This document shows positions 46,188 to 57,117 of a stretch of 64,000 nt of DNA, piece after piece (the first letter of the stretch is position 1; every line of letters begins with the position of its first letter). The position numbers and the translations under genes are program-made. Origin of the DNA: Guyanagaster necrorhizus (Eukaryota > Basidiomycota > Agaricomycetes > Agaricales > Physalacriaceae); contig NW_025064928.1 of NCBI RefSeq assembly GCF_019112545.1, positions 83,785 through 147,784 on the forward strand. Reading direction: 5' to 3'. Under the pieces are notes generated by a model, which saw nothing but the letters and a program-made list of their open reading frames with translations, did not search any database and had not been told where the DNA came from.

Positions 46188-49178
46188 ATGTTCAACCTTT
46201 CGAACAGAACGGCGAAAGCAATGCGGTCCCTTCAGCGTCTCGCTGCAGGTATGGCCACTGCTGCTCCTAGGATTGGCGACACCCAAGTCCCAATGTCCTT
46301 ACTTGAGAAAGGGGCATTCATCAACTATCAACGCATTGAGGACAATCTTGTTGTGGTTCGTGAGAGGTATAATTCCCTTCTAGTTGTAGTATACGCGCTT
46401 CCTGACTTTTCATATAGGCTGGGGCGTCCTCTGACGCTGTCGGAAAAGATCTTGTACGGTCATCTCGACGACCCGCATGGTCAGGATATCGAGCGAGGGA
46501 CGAGCTATTTGAAGCTTCGACCGGATGTAAGTTGAGCATATCTTTTGGTCAGTATGCCTGCTAAACGCCATTTTTCAGCGCGTCGCATGCCAGGATGCGA
46601 CTGCTCAGGTATGCAGAGGTTCCCATCCATCCCGACCTGAGCACTGACGTCATGGCTTATCTTTCCGTGCTACCCCGCAGGTACGTATTCGCTTCCACCA
46701 TTGAGGGGCAGGACGTCATGGAAGACTTGTAGATGGCCCTGCTTCAATTTATGAGTGCAGGGATGGACACCGCCGCCGTCCCCACCACCGTGCACTGTGA
46801 CCACTTGATCGAGGCCCAGGTTGGGGGCGTGAAGGATTTGGCGCGCGCCAAAGAAATCAACAAGGAGGTTTATGACTTTTTGGCAACGGCAACGGCGAAG
46901 GTGTGTTGTTTAGTTTTGTGTGTATATCACTTTCTCACATTCGCGTTCAGTATGGTCTCGGTTTCTGGAAACCGGGCTCTGGTATCATCCACCAAATCAT
47001 TTTGGAGAACTACGCCTTCCCTGGAGGTCTTATGATTGGTACCGATTCGCACACTCCTAACGCTGGAGGTCTTGGTATGATTGCTTGCGGTGTCGGTGGT
47101 GCAGACGCTGTTGATGTTATGGCTGACATTCCTTGGGAGTTGAAGTGTCCCAAGGTCATTGGTGTCAACCTTACGGGTAAAATTGGCGGCTGGACAACAC
47201 CTAAGGGTTAGTACCTATTTACTTGGCGTCACCTTTTTTGACGAATCACCTATCCAGATGTTATTCTCAAGGTTGCGGGTATTCTTACGGTCAAGGGTGG
47301 AACTGGGGCTATCGTTGAGTACAAAGGTCCTGGTGTCGAATCTCTGTCTTGCACGGGTATGGCCACTATCTGCAACATGGGTGCAGAAATCGGTGCAACT
47401 ACCTCCATGTTCCCCTTCAACCACCGTATGGTCGACTATCTGAAGGCTACCAAGCGAGAGAACATTGCCAACTATGCTCGCCAGTTCGCCTACAATTTGC
47501 AAGCAGACAAGGACGCGGAGTACGATCAGGTCATCGACATCGTGAGTAATGCTTTGAATCAACTGGTTCTCGCACTTATGACGTATCATCAGAATCTCTC
47601 TGAACTTGAGCCCCACATCAATGGTCCCTTCACGCCAGATCTTGCCACTCCTATCTCGCAATTCGCATCTGAGGTCAAGAAGAACAACTGGCCAGAGGAA
47701 CTCAAGGTTGGCCTTATTGGCTCATGCACCAATTCTTCATACGAGGACATGTCTCGGTCTGCATCCATTGCCAAGGAAGCTGCCAACCACGGACTCGAGA
47801 CTAAGAGCAAGTTCACTATTACTCCAGGATCTGAGCAGGTTAGGGCTACTATTGAGCGGGATGGTCAGATCGCCGCTTTCGAGGAAGTCGGTGGTATTGT
47901 TTTGGCTAATGCTTGCGGACCTTGCATTGGTCAGTGGGACAGAAAAGATGTTAAGATGGGAGAAGCCAACTCTAGTATGTCCAAGGCATACAACTGAGCC
48001 TATTTAACACTTATGTTTTTTAGTCATCACCTCATATAACCGAAACTTCACGGGACGTAACGATGCGAACCCGGCAACCCATGCTTTCGTCGCATCTCCT
48101 GACATTGTCACTGCTATGGTCTTCGCTGGATCCTTGGGCTTCAACCCTCTTACAGATTCACTCACCGGTTCCGATGGCAAACCCTTCAAGTTCTCCCAGC
48201 CCAACGGAAACGAACTGCCACCAAAAGGTTACGATCCCGGCCAAAATACTTTCCAGCCTCCTCCGACCGACAGGTTCAGCGTCGCCGTCGCCGTCAGCCC
48301 TACTAGTGACCGACTGCAGTTGTTGCAGCCATTCCAGAAATGGGACGGCAAGACGCCTGAAAACCTCCCTATCCTGATCAAAGTTAAGGGGAAGTGCAGT
48401 AAGTATTGAATTACCAAATCACGTTACGTCTTCTAACGTGATTCTTGTAGCAACTGACCACATAAGCGCTGGCGGACCCTGGCTAAAGTACCGAGGACAT
48501 CTCGAAAACATCTCGCGTTCGTATTAACTCTCTGACCATTTTTTCTCTATTTTAACAGTCAGCTCAGAAAACTGCTTGATCGGTGCCATCAACGCTGAGA
48601 ACGGTCAGCCCAACAAGGTCAAGAATCAGATTACTGGTGAATGGGACGGCGTTCCTCAGACTGCTGCGTACTACCGCGCGAAGGGCATCAAATGGGTTGT
48701 CATTGGTGATCACAATTACGGTGAAGGCTCCTCTCGTGAGCACGCCGCTCTTGAGCCTCGATTCCTTGGTGGCCTCGCGATCATCGTGAGATCATTTGCC
48801 CGAATTCACGAGACGAACTTGAAAAAGCAAGGAATGTTGGCGTTAACCTTTGCTAACGCCGAAGATTACGAAAAAGTTAGGCCCTCTGACAGGGTGGATA
48901 TCTTGGGATTGGAGAGCTTCGCGCCTGGCAAGAACTTGACCTTGCGATTGAAGCATGAGGATGGATCCTCAGAGGTGAGTCTTTTTGGCGACGAACGTCC
49001 ATCTCCTGATTAATGAGGTCCTGTAGGAGATACCTCTGGCTCATTCATTCAATAAGGGTCAAATCGAGTGGTTTAAGGCAGGCTCTGCATTGAACTTGGT
49101 AGGTCTTCCTATCTGACTGACCTGGGGCGTTGTTAACCTCGTTCTTTACAGATGGCTGCGAAGGCCAAGGGGCAGTAG
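46188..49178 (+). CDS. ACO1: Aconitate hydratase, mitochondrial
   Basis: The TCA-cycle enzyme that isomerises citrate and isocitrate using a [4Fe-4S] cluster. The protein is about 780 residues. It starts with an Arg/Ser-rich presequence ([20 protein letters not shown]). Typical motifs: [75 protein letters not shown] and the cluster cysteines in [11 protein letters not shown] and [10 protein letters not shown]. Then [30 protein letters not shown] and [19 protein letters not shown] follow, ending [10 protein letters not shown]. The exon encoding [10 protein letters not shown] is only about 30 nt and is followed by a long intron (about 46609-46732). The stop is at 49176. Confidence 0.96.
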
Positions 49179-49414
49179 TGAATTAGCTGCCTCTGATTTT
49201 GCTTTGATATCGTGTTTTCTTTGCTTGTACCTTATTATAATATCACTGTCTGTTCTCTGTAGAAGATCACAATGTATAGTAATATGGGGAATAGACATGA
49301 ATTGTGGGGAATTGAAGGGGCGAAGCGGAGTCTCGAGCTGCGGCCTGACAACCGTGAGAATTTAGTACATCAACTTGGGTCGTTCGAGTACATCGAACAT
49401 CCCGTACTGCAACA

Positions 49415-49823
49415 ATGTCGGAAACCATTCTACCACCACCCAAGCCAGACCTCTCCTTTGCTCGCCGTCCAGAATCTCCTGCGTCTCAGTATTTTTGGCG
49501 CTGGCGAATGTGGTTTGAATCAACTTTTGTGTTGTCCATGCTGGAGCCTTGGGAGAAGGTTCTCCTTCGTCAGTCATACTACTGCTTAATGCTGGTCCAC
49601 CTCTTCTTATTCCCTTACATGCTCAGTGTCCCTTCTATTCATCAGTTCTGCGTTCTTCCTTACTGCATTCATTCGATACATGCCCCAGCACCTTGTGGAC
49701 ATGCAACGCCGGGCGGTGTACTACCTGTATGGACAAGAAGGGGACGAAAGGCTGTTTTGGCAGATCCTCAGCAGGGGAACTAATGGGGTGTTTGGTGGAG
49801 GGCGGCAAGTGAAGGAACTCTAG
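49415..49823 (+). CDS. Serine palmitoyltransferase small subunit-like protein
   Basis: A small membrane protein of 116 residues over two exons, with an intron at 49569-49626 (58 nt). The centre MLEPWEKVLLLSLLFISSAF and the following FIRYMPQHLVDMQRRAVYYL match the ssSPT family (animal SPTSSA/B: MLEPWE...; MPQH...). This subunit activates serine palmitoyltransferase, the first step of sphingolipid synthesis, in the ER. Yeast Tsc3 plays the same role but is barely similar. The N-terminal extension (PPPKPDLSFARRPESPASQY) and C-terminal extension (DERLFWQILSRGTNGVFGG) are longer than in animals. The start is the first ATG of the frame. It lies 236 bp downstream of aconitase on the same strand. Confidence 0.8.
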
Positions 49824-50385
49824 GCGAGCTTTTTTCTTTTTTTTTGCTTTATTCTTGTCCTCCGACGCTCACGGTATGCTCATTAGACTTTTTTCGTACT
49901 TTATACACTCCGAGATACCGCACAGATTGTGCATCTGGTTTTACTTACTACCACGGGGCGTTGTAAGATTTCTATATACCTGTTGCATGTTGAGCTCCTT
50001 AGACCGCAGCACCATAGTCGTCAAATGGGGAAGGTTCCATAACGACCGCCACCGATCATACCTCATTACAACGGTTATGCGTATCTCTACTGCCTTTTCG
50101 ATACTGATTAACCCAGCTTCCGCAGACTTTGGAACATCAGAAAGAAATCTATTCCTTGACTACCAGGTCTACTTGAGTCATAATACCGATACAACTTGCA
50201 ACTAACAAAATCCATGACTTCGGAGATAGCACTATAAGTACATATAAGTAAAGAACGATTCATCAACATCACATCGCAATGCGTGTCTCGCACAACATTG
50301 TGGTCATCGTCAAGATAATCCTACGTGAAGAGAAGAAATAACAGTGCTCTCCCTCGACGAATAAAAATGAATGAATATCTGACGT
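49824..50385. other. Convergent intergenic region
   Basis: 562 bp between the ends of the ssSPT-like gene (+) and the ferric reductase (-). Short frames have no recognisable domain. Confidence 0.45.
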
Positions 50386-52562
50386 CTACCAACCGAAGAC
50401 GCTAGAAAGTGCGCATCAGCATGATATTAGTCTTCATCTCAACGAAAGACTCACTCCTCATGGATTTCTACACCACCAACTTGATCTCTCCTCAGAGGGT
50501 CGATCTTTCCAACTTCCTTGGCCACATCGTCTGCCAGCGCAGTCGGGCCACAAACAGACACAAGCATCCCTGAATGTCCCTGCTCGTCTTTCACGCCGGC
50601 ACCAAGCTGAACAGTCTTTGAAATCGCCCCCTCAAACATGGTAGCAAGCTTTGGCCTGCCAGGACTCAAAGACAAGCCAGGGAAAAAGAAGTCCTTGCGG
50701 AAGGGGAACTTGCCGATGACTGCGCGTGTGTAGAAGACCGATATCCTGACAGGGGTGAAAACACTCTGTTGTATCATAGAAGTGAATGCAGGGACTAGCG
50801 GAACAAGCGACGCTGTGCAAAGTAATGAGTTGTGAAGTAGTAATTTGAATGATGAAAAACGGACCCGGATCCTGAACGACCCAAATCAGCTCGATAACTT
50901 TGACGCGACTCTCGCCATCGAGATCTTTTTGAATAAGTTCCTGCATTCCCGCGAGGGCATAAGTGATACCGCTACCACCAACGACGAACACGGAGGCCGA
51001 AAAGCTCGCTGGAATAGTGTGTCCCGGACCACCTGGAAATGAAAACGTGAACGACAAGAGAAGCAGCAGCAAGCATCCACAGCGCACCATAAGGCCCTTC
51101 GACCATCACCTTCAAGTTCCTTCCGCGACCGGACTCGACATATCCGCCCACTTTTGCGATATCATAGAGGCTGTTCGTCCATCCGCCAACTTTCTTGACC
51201 ATCAAGATCATTCCCTCGGGACCGTTGCTTGCACTCGCGATCGTGAAGGGATGCACTTCTGCCCATCCCAAGAGACCCATACCCGCGGACATTACGCGCA
51301 GCCTGACATGTTGACCTGCACGCCAGCCGGCGTTGATACCGGGGATCTCGAGTCGCGTAAGGCCAAGCTCAGGGATCGGACGTACTATGGCAGTCTGGAT
51401 GCGCGTTTTGATACAACGGAGTAGGAAGTCAAACGAGTATAGCCCTATGGCGGCCCAGACGTAGGGCTTATCGGCGTCTTTGTGCATCCAGGACTAACAG
51501 AGTCATCAATACTCCATGGGGTAGCATGAAATGAAAAGGACGAACAGCAATGAGCAGTAAGGCGAACCCGCCAACATGTGTCCCGAAGAAGACATTGTAC
51601 GCCTTCTTCCGCCAAAAGTCAGTCGAGAAGAAGTACAGAATATCGCAGCAGATGAGCCCAATGAGCCCCCAATAGTTGTCAGGCTCCGCGATAGCTTCTT
51701 GGAAATTCTCTGCGATGACCCATTTGTAAACTGGGCAGATGTCAATACAACGACTAAAAAAAGATATGACAGTCACTCACTGTAACCAATGCCGTGGACA
51801 TTGATCGCAATGACCATGATCCTACCCGCAATTCTGTGCATGAAATTGAGCTGAAAGCGAAAAATGAGTGACATAGATTACGGCACGCATGAAAAAACGC
51901 ACTTTCTCGTAACCCATCCCTAAAAATGGCCCCAGGACATTGTTCTTGGACGCAAAAGCAAAGATAAACGGTAGCTGCGCAATGCCCACCCAACCTGTTC
52001 GCACGGGATCCGAGAAGGGGTTTGACTGGTATAGAGTGGGGTAAATGAACACGGAGAGGTAGACTAGACCACAAATGACTTGGGATACGGAGTAGCCAGG
52101 TAAGATGCGCGTGCTCAGCTCGGAGGCAAGGCCGCGGAAGATGGCAGGGCATGAGCCGACGTGCGGAGGGTAGTTCATGACAGCTGGCCTTCCCTTTTCA
52201 TCAATACGCTTGGCGCTGGAGGCATGCGTGTAAAGGGTATGCGATTCTGTGGACGACCCCGCAGTCTCCCTTGAGGCCTCATCATGAGTAAGATGAACGA
52301 TGCGAGGGGAACGGGTCACAAAGGAGATATTGCGAAGGAAGTGGCCTTGGGTCCACTCTGACAAGCGAGAAAATCGAGCAAGGATGCGGGGGACGCGACA
52401 AACAAACAAAAGAGCGATGAGGGCGAGTACAAAGATCTCGATGTGGTATGTGAGATTCTCTTCGTCGACCTGGGCACCTGCGGCAGCAGGAGCTTGAGCA
52501 GCACCACTACTGGCAGTGGCGCTGGTTGCCGCTGTCGCGTTTGCAGAAGCAGATGAAGACAT
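50386..52562 (-). CDS. Ferric reductase transmembrane protein (FRE family)
   Basis: Plasma-membrane ferric/cupric reductase of the FRE/NOX fold. NADPH electrons pass through FAD and two hemes to extracellular metal. The N-terminus is a low-complexity Ser/Ala stretch, followed by membrane helices (IEIFVLALIALLFVCRV; GLVYLSVFIYPTLY; VGIAQLPFIFAFAS). The ferric-reductase domain has the heme-binding histidines in NFMHRIAGRIMVIAINVHG and FFGTHVGGFALLL. The FAD site is HPFTIASAS, with GQHVRLRV before it. The NAD(P)H site is VFVVGGSGITYALAGMQ. A last intron near 50401-50451 restores the family ending VEIHEDVFGW; without it the frame would stop one codon early. The frame stays open upstream to 52988, but the ATG at 52562 starts the recognisable protein. 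Confidence 0.9.
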
Positions 52563-54280
52563 TGAATGCCACTGAGTAAATGTAAAGACTGTTAGACTGG
52601 TCGATTTTGATAAACGACCAGGGGAGAATGATAAGAATTTATAGTAGCTTTTAGTGAAAACGAGGCAGAGGCCTGGATTGATGAACGCTTGCAGACCGTG
52701 ACCGTCGAGGGTAGGTGAAGCAGTGACCAGCTGGCTTCCAACGATGCCAAAAAGAGAGACGAAAAAGCTAGAGAGTGAGGGGGCAACGTGAAAGCCGCAG
52801 GTGGCCTCTATATATACAAAGTCAAGAAATGATTGCCAAGAATATTTTATAAATCGAATAAAATTGGAACCCCGCCCACGTGGGAAATCCCGATCGATCT
52901 TATAAGTAGAAAATGGACGGTGGATGAACTGCAACAGCTGTTCTTTTATCGTTTCCGATTCTTTCCTTGATTCTAGCGCCCCCTTCATCGCGACTATTCT
53001 CCAAGAAGTTGCAGTAGCTGACCCGGTACTTGACTACTATCGTTTGATCAGTTCCTGGAATGAAGGACTCCGTAATTCCACTAGGCAACGCATTTCAGCA
53101 GGTCTTTCAACATGTTTCCCGAATATAGGCATATGTATCCCACGAACATCACTGACACCAGGCTATACGCTATTATACGAGGCCGGAAGTCGCTACGCTG
53201 CGCATTTCATTGTTCCCCATAGCGTGGCGGATTGATCTGCTGCGTAATGGTAGAGCGCAGCCTTTGGACATCTTTTCTCCGCAGCCCCAATCTATTACGA
53301 GAATAGGTTTATTCTCGTTCTTCTATTCGTCCGCTCCCTTCGTTCCAATGGATGTCGCCAACTACTGAAAGTTACACCTCCAGACGGTGGACCACCGTTC
53401 CCGAATCCATAGAGCGGTTTCTTCAACTTCCACCAATGACGGTGGTCGCCTCCCATCCTGATCCTGACCATCGTCATTGACGGCTGCCAGTCACCACTCT
53501 TAAAAAGAGTAACTGAACTCTCACACCTGGGGCAAAATGAAACGTCTTCAACACTTGATTGGACGATCTGAGGCATGGTTGCTGTTTTCAGGCCCCAGGC
53601 CCAGCACAATTTTCCAAGAGTCCTCTCGGGTCATAACGGCAGTTATACAACTTAGGAAACTGAGAGTAGGATTAATTTTGCTGTACCATGGTGTCAACTA
53701 AGATTTCTTACCCTGACATTTACAGACTGCGGACGCCACCAAATACTAATGCAAAGAAATTCTGCTACCACTTACAATAATGAGTGCGGTTGTCAATAGT
53801 CATACACCAACTTTGACCATCCATAACCCCCAAAACCTTACTAGAAATTTTGCAGATCCCATGGTGGAATACTGCCCGCTTAATCTCTCTTCACTCATGC
53901 TCAGGTGCTGTCACAAAGTGCCTGGCCATCACCGAACCATATGTATATAGTATCCAGCATCATGGACTTCAGGCGAGTGATTGATGGTGGTTGTTCGAAC
54001 AACGGTGATCTTTCTCGATGCGGAACCGATGCGTCGCACCAATGTTGTGGTTTCCCTCTAGTTGGGCCAAAGTAACTATCACCACTACGTTGGACCCTTG
54101 AACTGCCTATATTCGTGTATCATCTCCAGAAAACCGCTTGATTGGACCAACAAAGTTGGCTTTTACCATGGTACTGGTACCATAGGTTTCATATCGAGAT
54201 AATGTCACTTATCTGACTTAAAAGAGGTAAACAATAGTTATATACCTTCCCATTATTGTTTACGTCAATTTTCTTTCCTT
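52563..54280. other. Intergenic region, ferric reductase promoter side
   Basis: About 1.7 kb with no gene recognised. The first 425 bp stay open in the ferric reductase frame and probably form its leader and promoter. A minus-strand frame at 53295-53609 shows no known domain. A 16-bp inverted repeat (ATGGTAC-TG-GTACCAT) lies at 54168-54183. Confidence 0.45.
52809..52816 (-). promoter_or_regulatory. TATA-like element upstream of ferric reductase
   Basis: TATATATA on the minus strand, about 247 bp upstream of the chosen ATG. If this is the core promoter, the gene has a leader of roughly 200 nt and the ATG choice at 52562 fits. Confidence 0.4.
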
Positions 54281-56514
54281 TCACGCCCTAGATGGTTGAC
54301 CACCGGCGTCAGTGTGCCCTACAAATTCAGTCCGTCCTACCTTCGCCTCGGCAATATACTGCTCCAAGGGGACCGGACGTCCATGTTCGTCTAAAACACC
54401 GGCCTGGTACTGAGACCAAGCTCTCGTAGGAACACGGAGTTCCATCATCATGTTGATCTCCTCCAGCGACCGGCCTATTAATAACGATGTATAAATATCT
54501 CAGGCAAACAAGCGTAACAAGGACATACCGAGAGTCTCCGGGATGTATAAATATACAAAGATAAAGGCAATGATAGTACCACCACCATCTGGAAAGAACA
54601 ATCAAAAATTATGACAGGACGAAATGAGATTATAGGAGAGCTTACAGATAAATCCAACCATCGGTCCCAAACCTGCTGAACCAGGCTCTGAATTATACAA
54701 ATACGGAAGTGTGAATGTAACTGCCCAGGCAGAAACCCAAAAGGCCGCTGTGGAGATACCCATGATCTTCGTACGGTTCTTTCCTGCAGCTAGCTCAGTC
54801 GCAACTACCCATGCAAGGGGTCCCCATGCCAAATTGAAGATGCTAGAAAATAAGTGAGGGGGGGAATATGAACAAGTAGACCGGTCGCGACATACAAGAC
54901 GTAGATGATGATCATAGAGGCAATGGCCGAATTCACGGCCTTGGACCGGGAATCAGCAGGGATCGTACCGAGACCACCACAGATAAGCAGGACTACCGCC
55001 ATGAGAACAGTGGTAGACAAAAGGAGAGGTCTTCTCCCTATACGGTTAACGACCATGAAGGAGCAGAGTACGCCAACGACTTCAACAATATCGGTTATCA
55101 TCTGAATAGATACAGATATGTCAGTGGTCACCCCAATGCCAAGAACATAAGGCATATGTACTGTGACCAAGAACGCGTTCGTGATTCCGATAGATTCGAA
55201 GAAAACAGTCCCATAGGAAACTAAGCCAGATTAAGCATGAACACCTGGAGACGCTACGATCGACAGACTCGAACCAGTCCCTCCCGTAACTTGATAGCAA
55301 TGTTACCTTCGATCGACTGTCATCGAGTTTCAAAGAGACTGGTTCGAGCCTACAATTGAAAAAGTAACTCACAGATCTAGCACGGCTGAAGTCGGTGAGG
55401 TTGCCCAGGTGAACGAATGATGAGGGGGGATCTGAAGAAACTTACAAACTGAACACCGCCAATCTGCTGACACACGAGTATACCAAACGCGCCAAAAAAC
55501 TTCCTCTTTTCTACGCCAGAAAATATATCTCTCCAACGACTTACCGAACCGCTCGTCTCTGCCTCGGCGTGCTTAGCGTCTAGAATGACTTTCATCTCAG
55601 CTCGGACGTCAATTTCATCGTTGCCCTTGTGCACCCGTAACAACACCCTGTACGCATCCTCCTTGCGATCTTTAGAGAGTAGCCATCTCGGAGACTCGGG
55701 AACAAAGAATAGACCGCCGCAAATGATCAAGCAAATCAAGATATTCAAAGCAATAGGGAACCTGTACGAGAACGACGTCGTATAATCCTTCGTTCCTGTC
55801 AGGGCCCAATCAGCATGAGCACCTCACAATTTTCCCAACTCACCTTGTGCGACACCAGCTCCGATGACCTGTCCGATTGCCAGAAACAACTGCCACGACG
55901 ATACCATCAAACCCCGAATCGCGGCAGGAGGGACCTCCGCGAGGTAGAGGGTCGTGCAATTTGACACGATACCGACACCGATACCCAAAATGGCACGCCC
56001 CAAGACAAGGAGAGCGATGGATCCAGTCAGAATGAGCTGTAGAACGGCACCGAAAGTGACCAGGATAACACAAGCGACCATGGCACCTTTCCGCCCCTTA
56101 CGATCGCCAATAAACCCAGCCGACAGAGATCCTATGACCTCACCGACTTGCACTATAGAGGCAAAGAGCGACTGATAAGCAGACGATATCGTATATGACC
56201 CATCCGGTTGACGGGCCCCAAAATCAAGCTTGAATTTATTCATCGCTAGAATTCCAGTGAAGTATGTCCTATGGCAATGTTAAATAATTCATAGCAATCT
56301 GGTTTGAAGCCGAGAATACGAACCCATCATATCTAGTCGAAAATCCAGTCAACTGCCTAGTACCGATTGAAAGATAATTTTATACGACTTACCCATAGAG
56401 AATCGCTCCAAAGACAAATACAGTACAAAACAGTGTGGCACGGAGATTGTGTTTATGAAAAATGCCCTTGCTTGAGGACGTTCCAGCAGTCGTTTGCGGT
56501 ACAACGCCGGTCAT
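54281..56514 (-). CDS. MFS sugar transporter
   Basis: Sugar porter of the major facilitator superfamily with 12 predicted membrane helices. Motifs in order: LYGYDGTYFTGIL (helix 1), GFIGDRKGRKGAM (loop 2-3), GRAILGIGVGIVSNCTTLYL, EVPPAAIRGLMVSSWQL (PESR-type region), FVPESPRWLLSKDRKEDA, GILVCQQIGGVQFIFSYGTVFFESIG, VVNRIGRRPLLLS, FNLAWGPLAWVVATEL and the loop 12 YIPETLGRSLEEIN. The C-terminal tail has LEQYIAEAKVG. The motifs resemble fungal maltose/hexose permeases, but specificity is not clear. Family alignment requires a 4-nt exon (ATCT, 55373-55376) between introns 55377-55445 and 55221-55372; skipping it shifts the frame. A TATA box lies 44-51 bp upstream of the ATG. Confidence 0.9.
55268..55348. 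repeat. Inverted repeat within a sugar-transporter intron
   Basis: CTCGAACCAGTC (55268-55279) and its exact complement GACTGGTTCGAG (55337-55348) face each other across 57 bp inside the 152-nt intron downstream of the candidate micro-exon. A looser similarity between gatcgacag (55258-55266) and gatcgactg (55311-55319) lies between them. It could be a small inserted palindromic element or an RNA hairpin affecting splicing. Confidence 0.8.
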
Positions 56515-57117
56515 GGGGGGGAAAGAGAAAGAAAAACGGATCTGCCTCCCGCGTGCTTATTTATAGAAGAAGCGCTCGGGTGATCGCGAACCTTCGGGTT
56601 CGTAATACTACTACATCCGCTTGTATGGCTCACCCTTGGATTAATCCGCATATTAAGCGTAGAGAACAACTTTGCCTAGAACGGGCCCCATGCGGAGATG
56701 AGGTGGGAGCATCCATCATGGCCTGAGAAGGACCAAGTACGATTATGCATAAAGGGCATCAAGAGCTCAACATTTAAAGAAACTGGGGCGCACCTCCAGA
56801 AAGCTAGACCTTTCACGCGAGATGTGCTACATCCCAAACGCCGTCAGGCATTGGGAAAAGTCTAAAAGCTCGGTAGTTAAATAAAGGACAGATCTAGGAC
56901 GAAGCCATCTCTAATACGATATACAAAAAAAACAAATCAAGAAAAAAACCACAGGAACTGGGAAGAATAATATCCTGAAATGCCGTCAAAAAATTAAGGA
57001 AAGGTATAAAGTGCTCTAAGAATGCTACGATAATCCACTCGTAGAACTAAGGTCATGTTAAGCTTCCTCTAACGACCAATGAAAAAAAATAAAAATCATT
57101 CATCTATAAATTCGTTA
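56515..57117. other. Intergenic region with the sugar-transporter promoter
   Basis: 603 bp between the transporter start (-) and the NADH dehydrogenase end (-). A TATA box is listed separately. The rest is AT-rich with no recognised gene. Confidence 0.45.
56558..56565 (-). promoter_or_regulatory. TATA box of the sugar transporter gene
   Basis: TATAAATA on the minus strand, 44-51 bp upstream of the transporter ATG. This implies a very short 5' leader. Confidence 0.55.

Noticed and set aside
53236..53275. tRNA D-arm-like string taatggtagagc
   Set aside because: No T-arm or closing acceptor stem within tRNA distance.
54168..54183. 16-bp inverted repeat with KpnI-like sites
   Set aside because: Short and isolated, with no nearby gene start; likely chance.
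55337..55352. ggttcgagcc as a tRNA T-arm
   Set aside because: Flanking bases do not pair as a T-stem; it is one arm of the intron inverted repeat.
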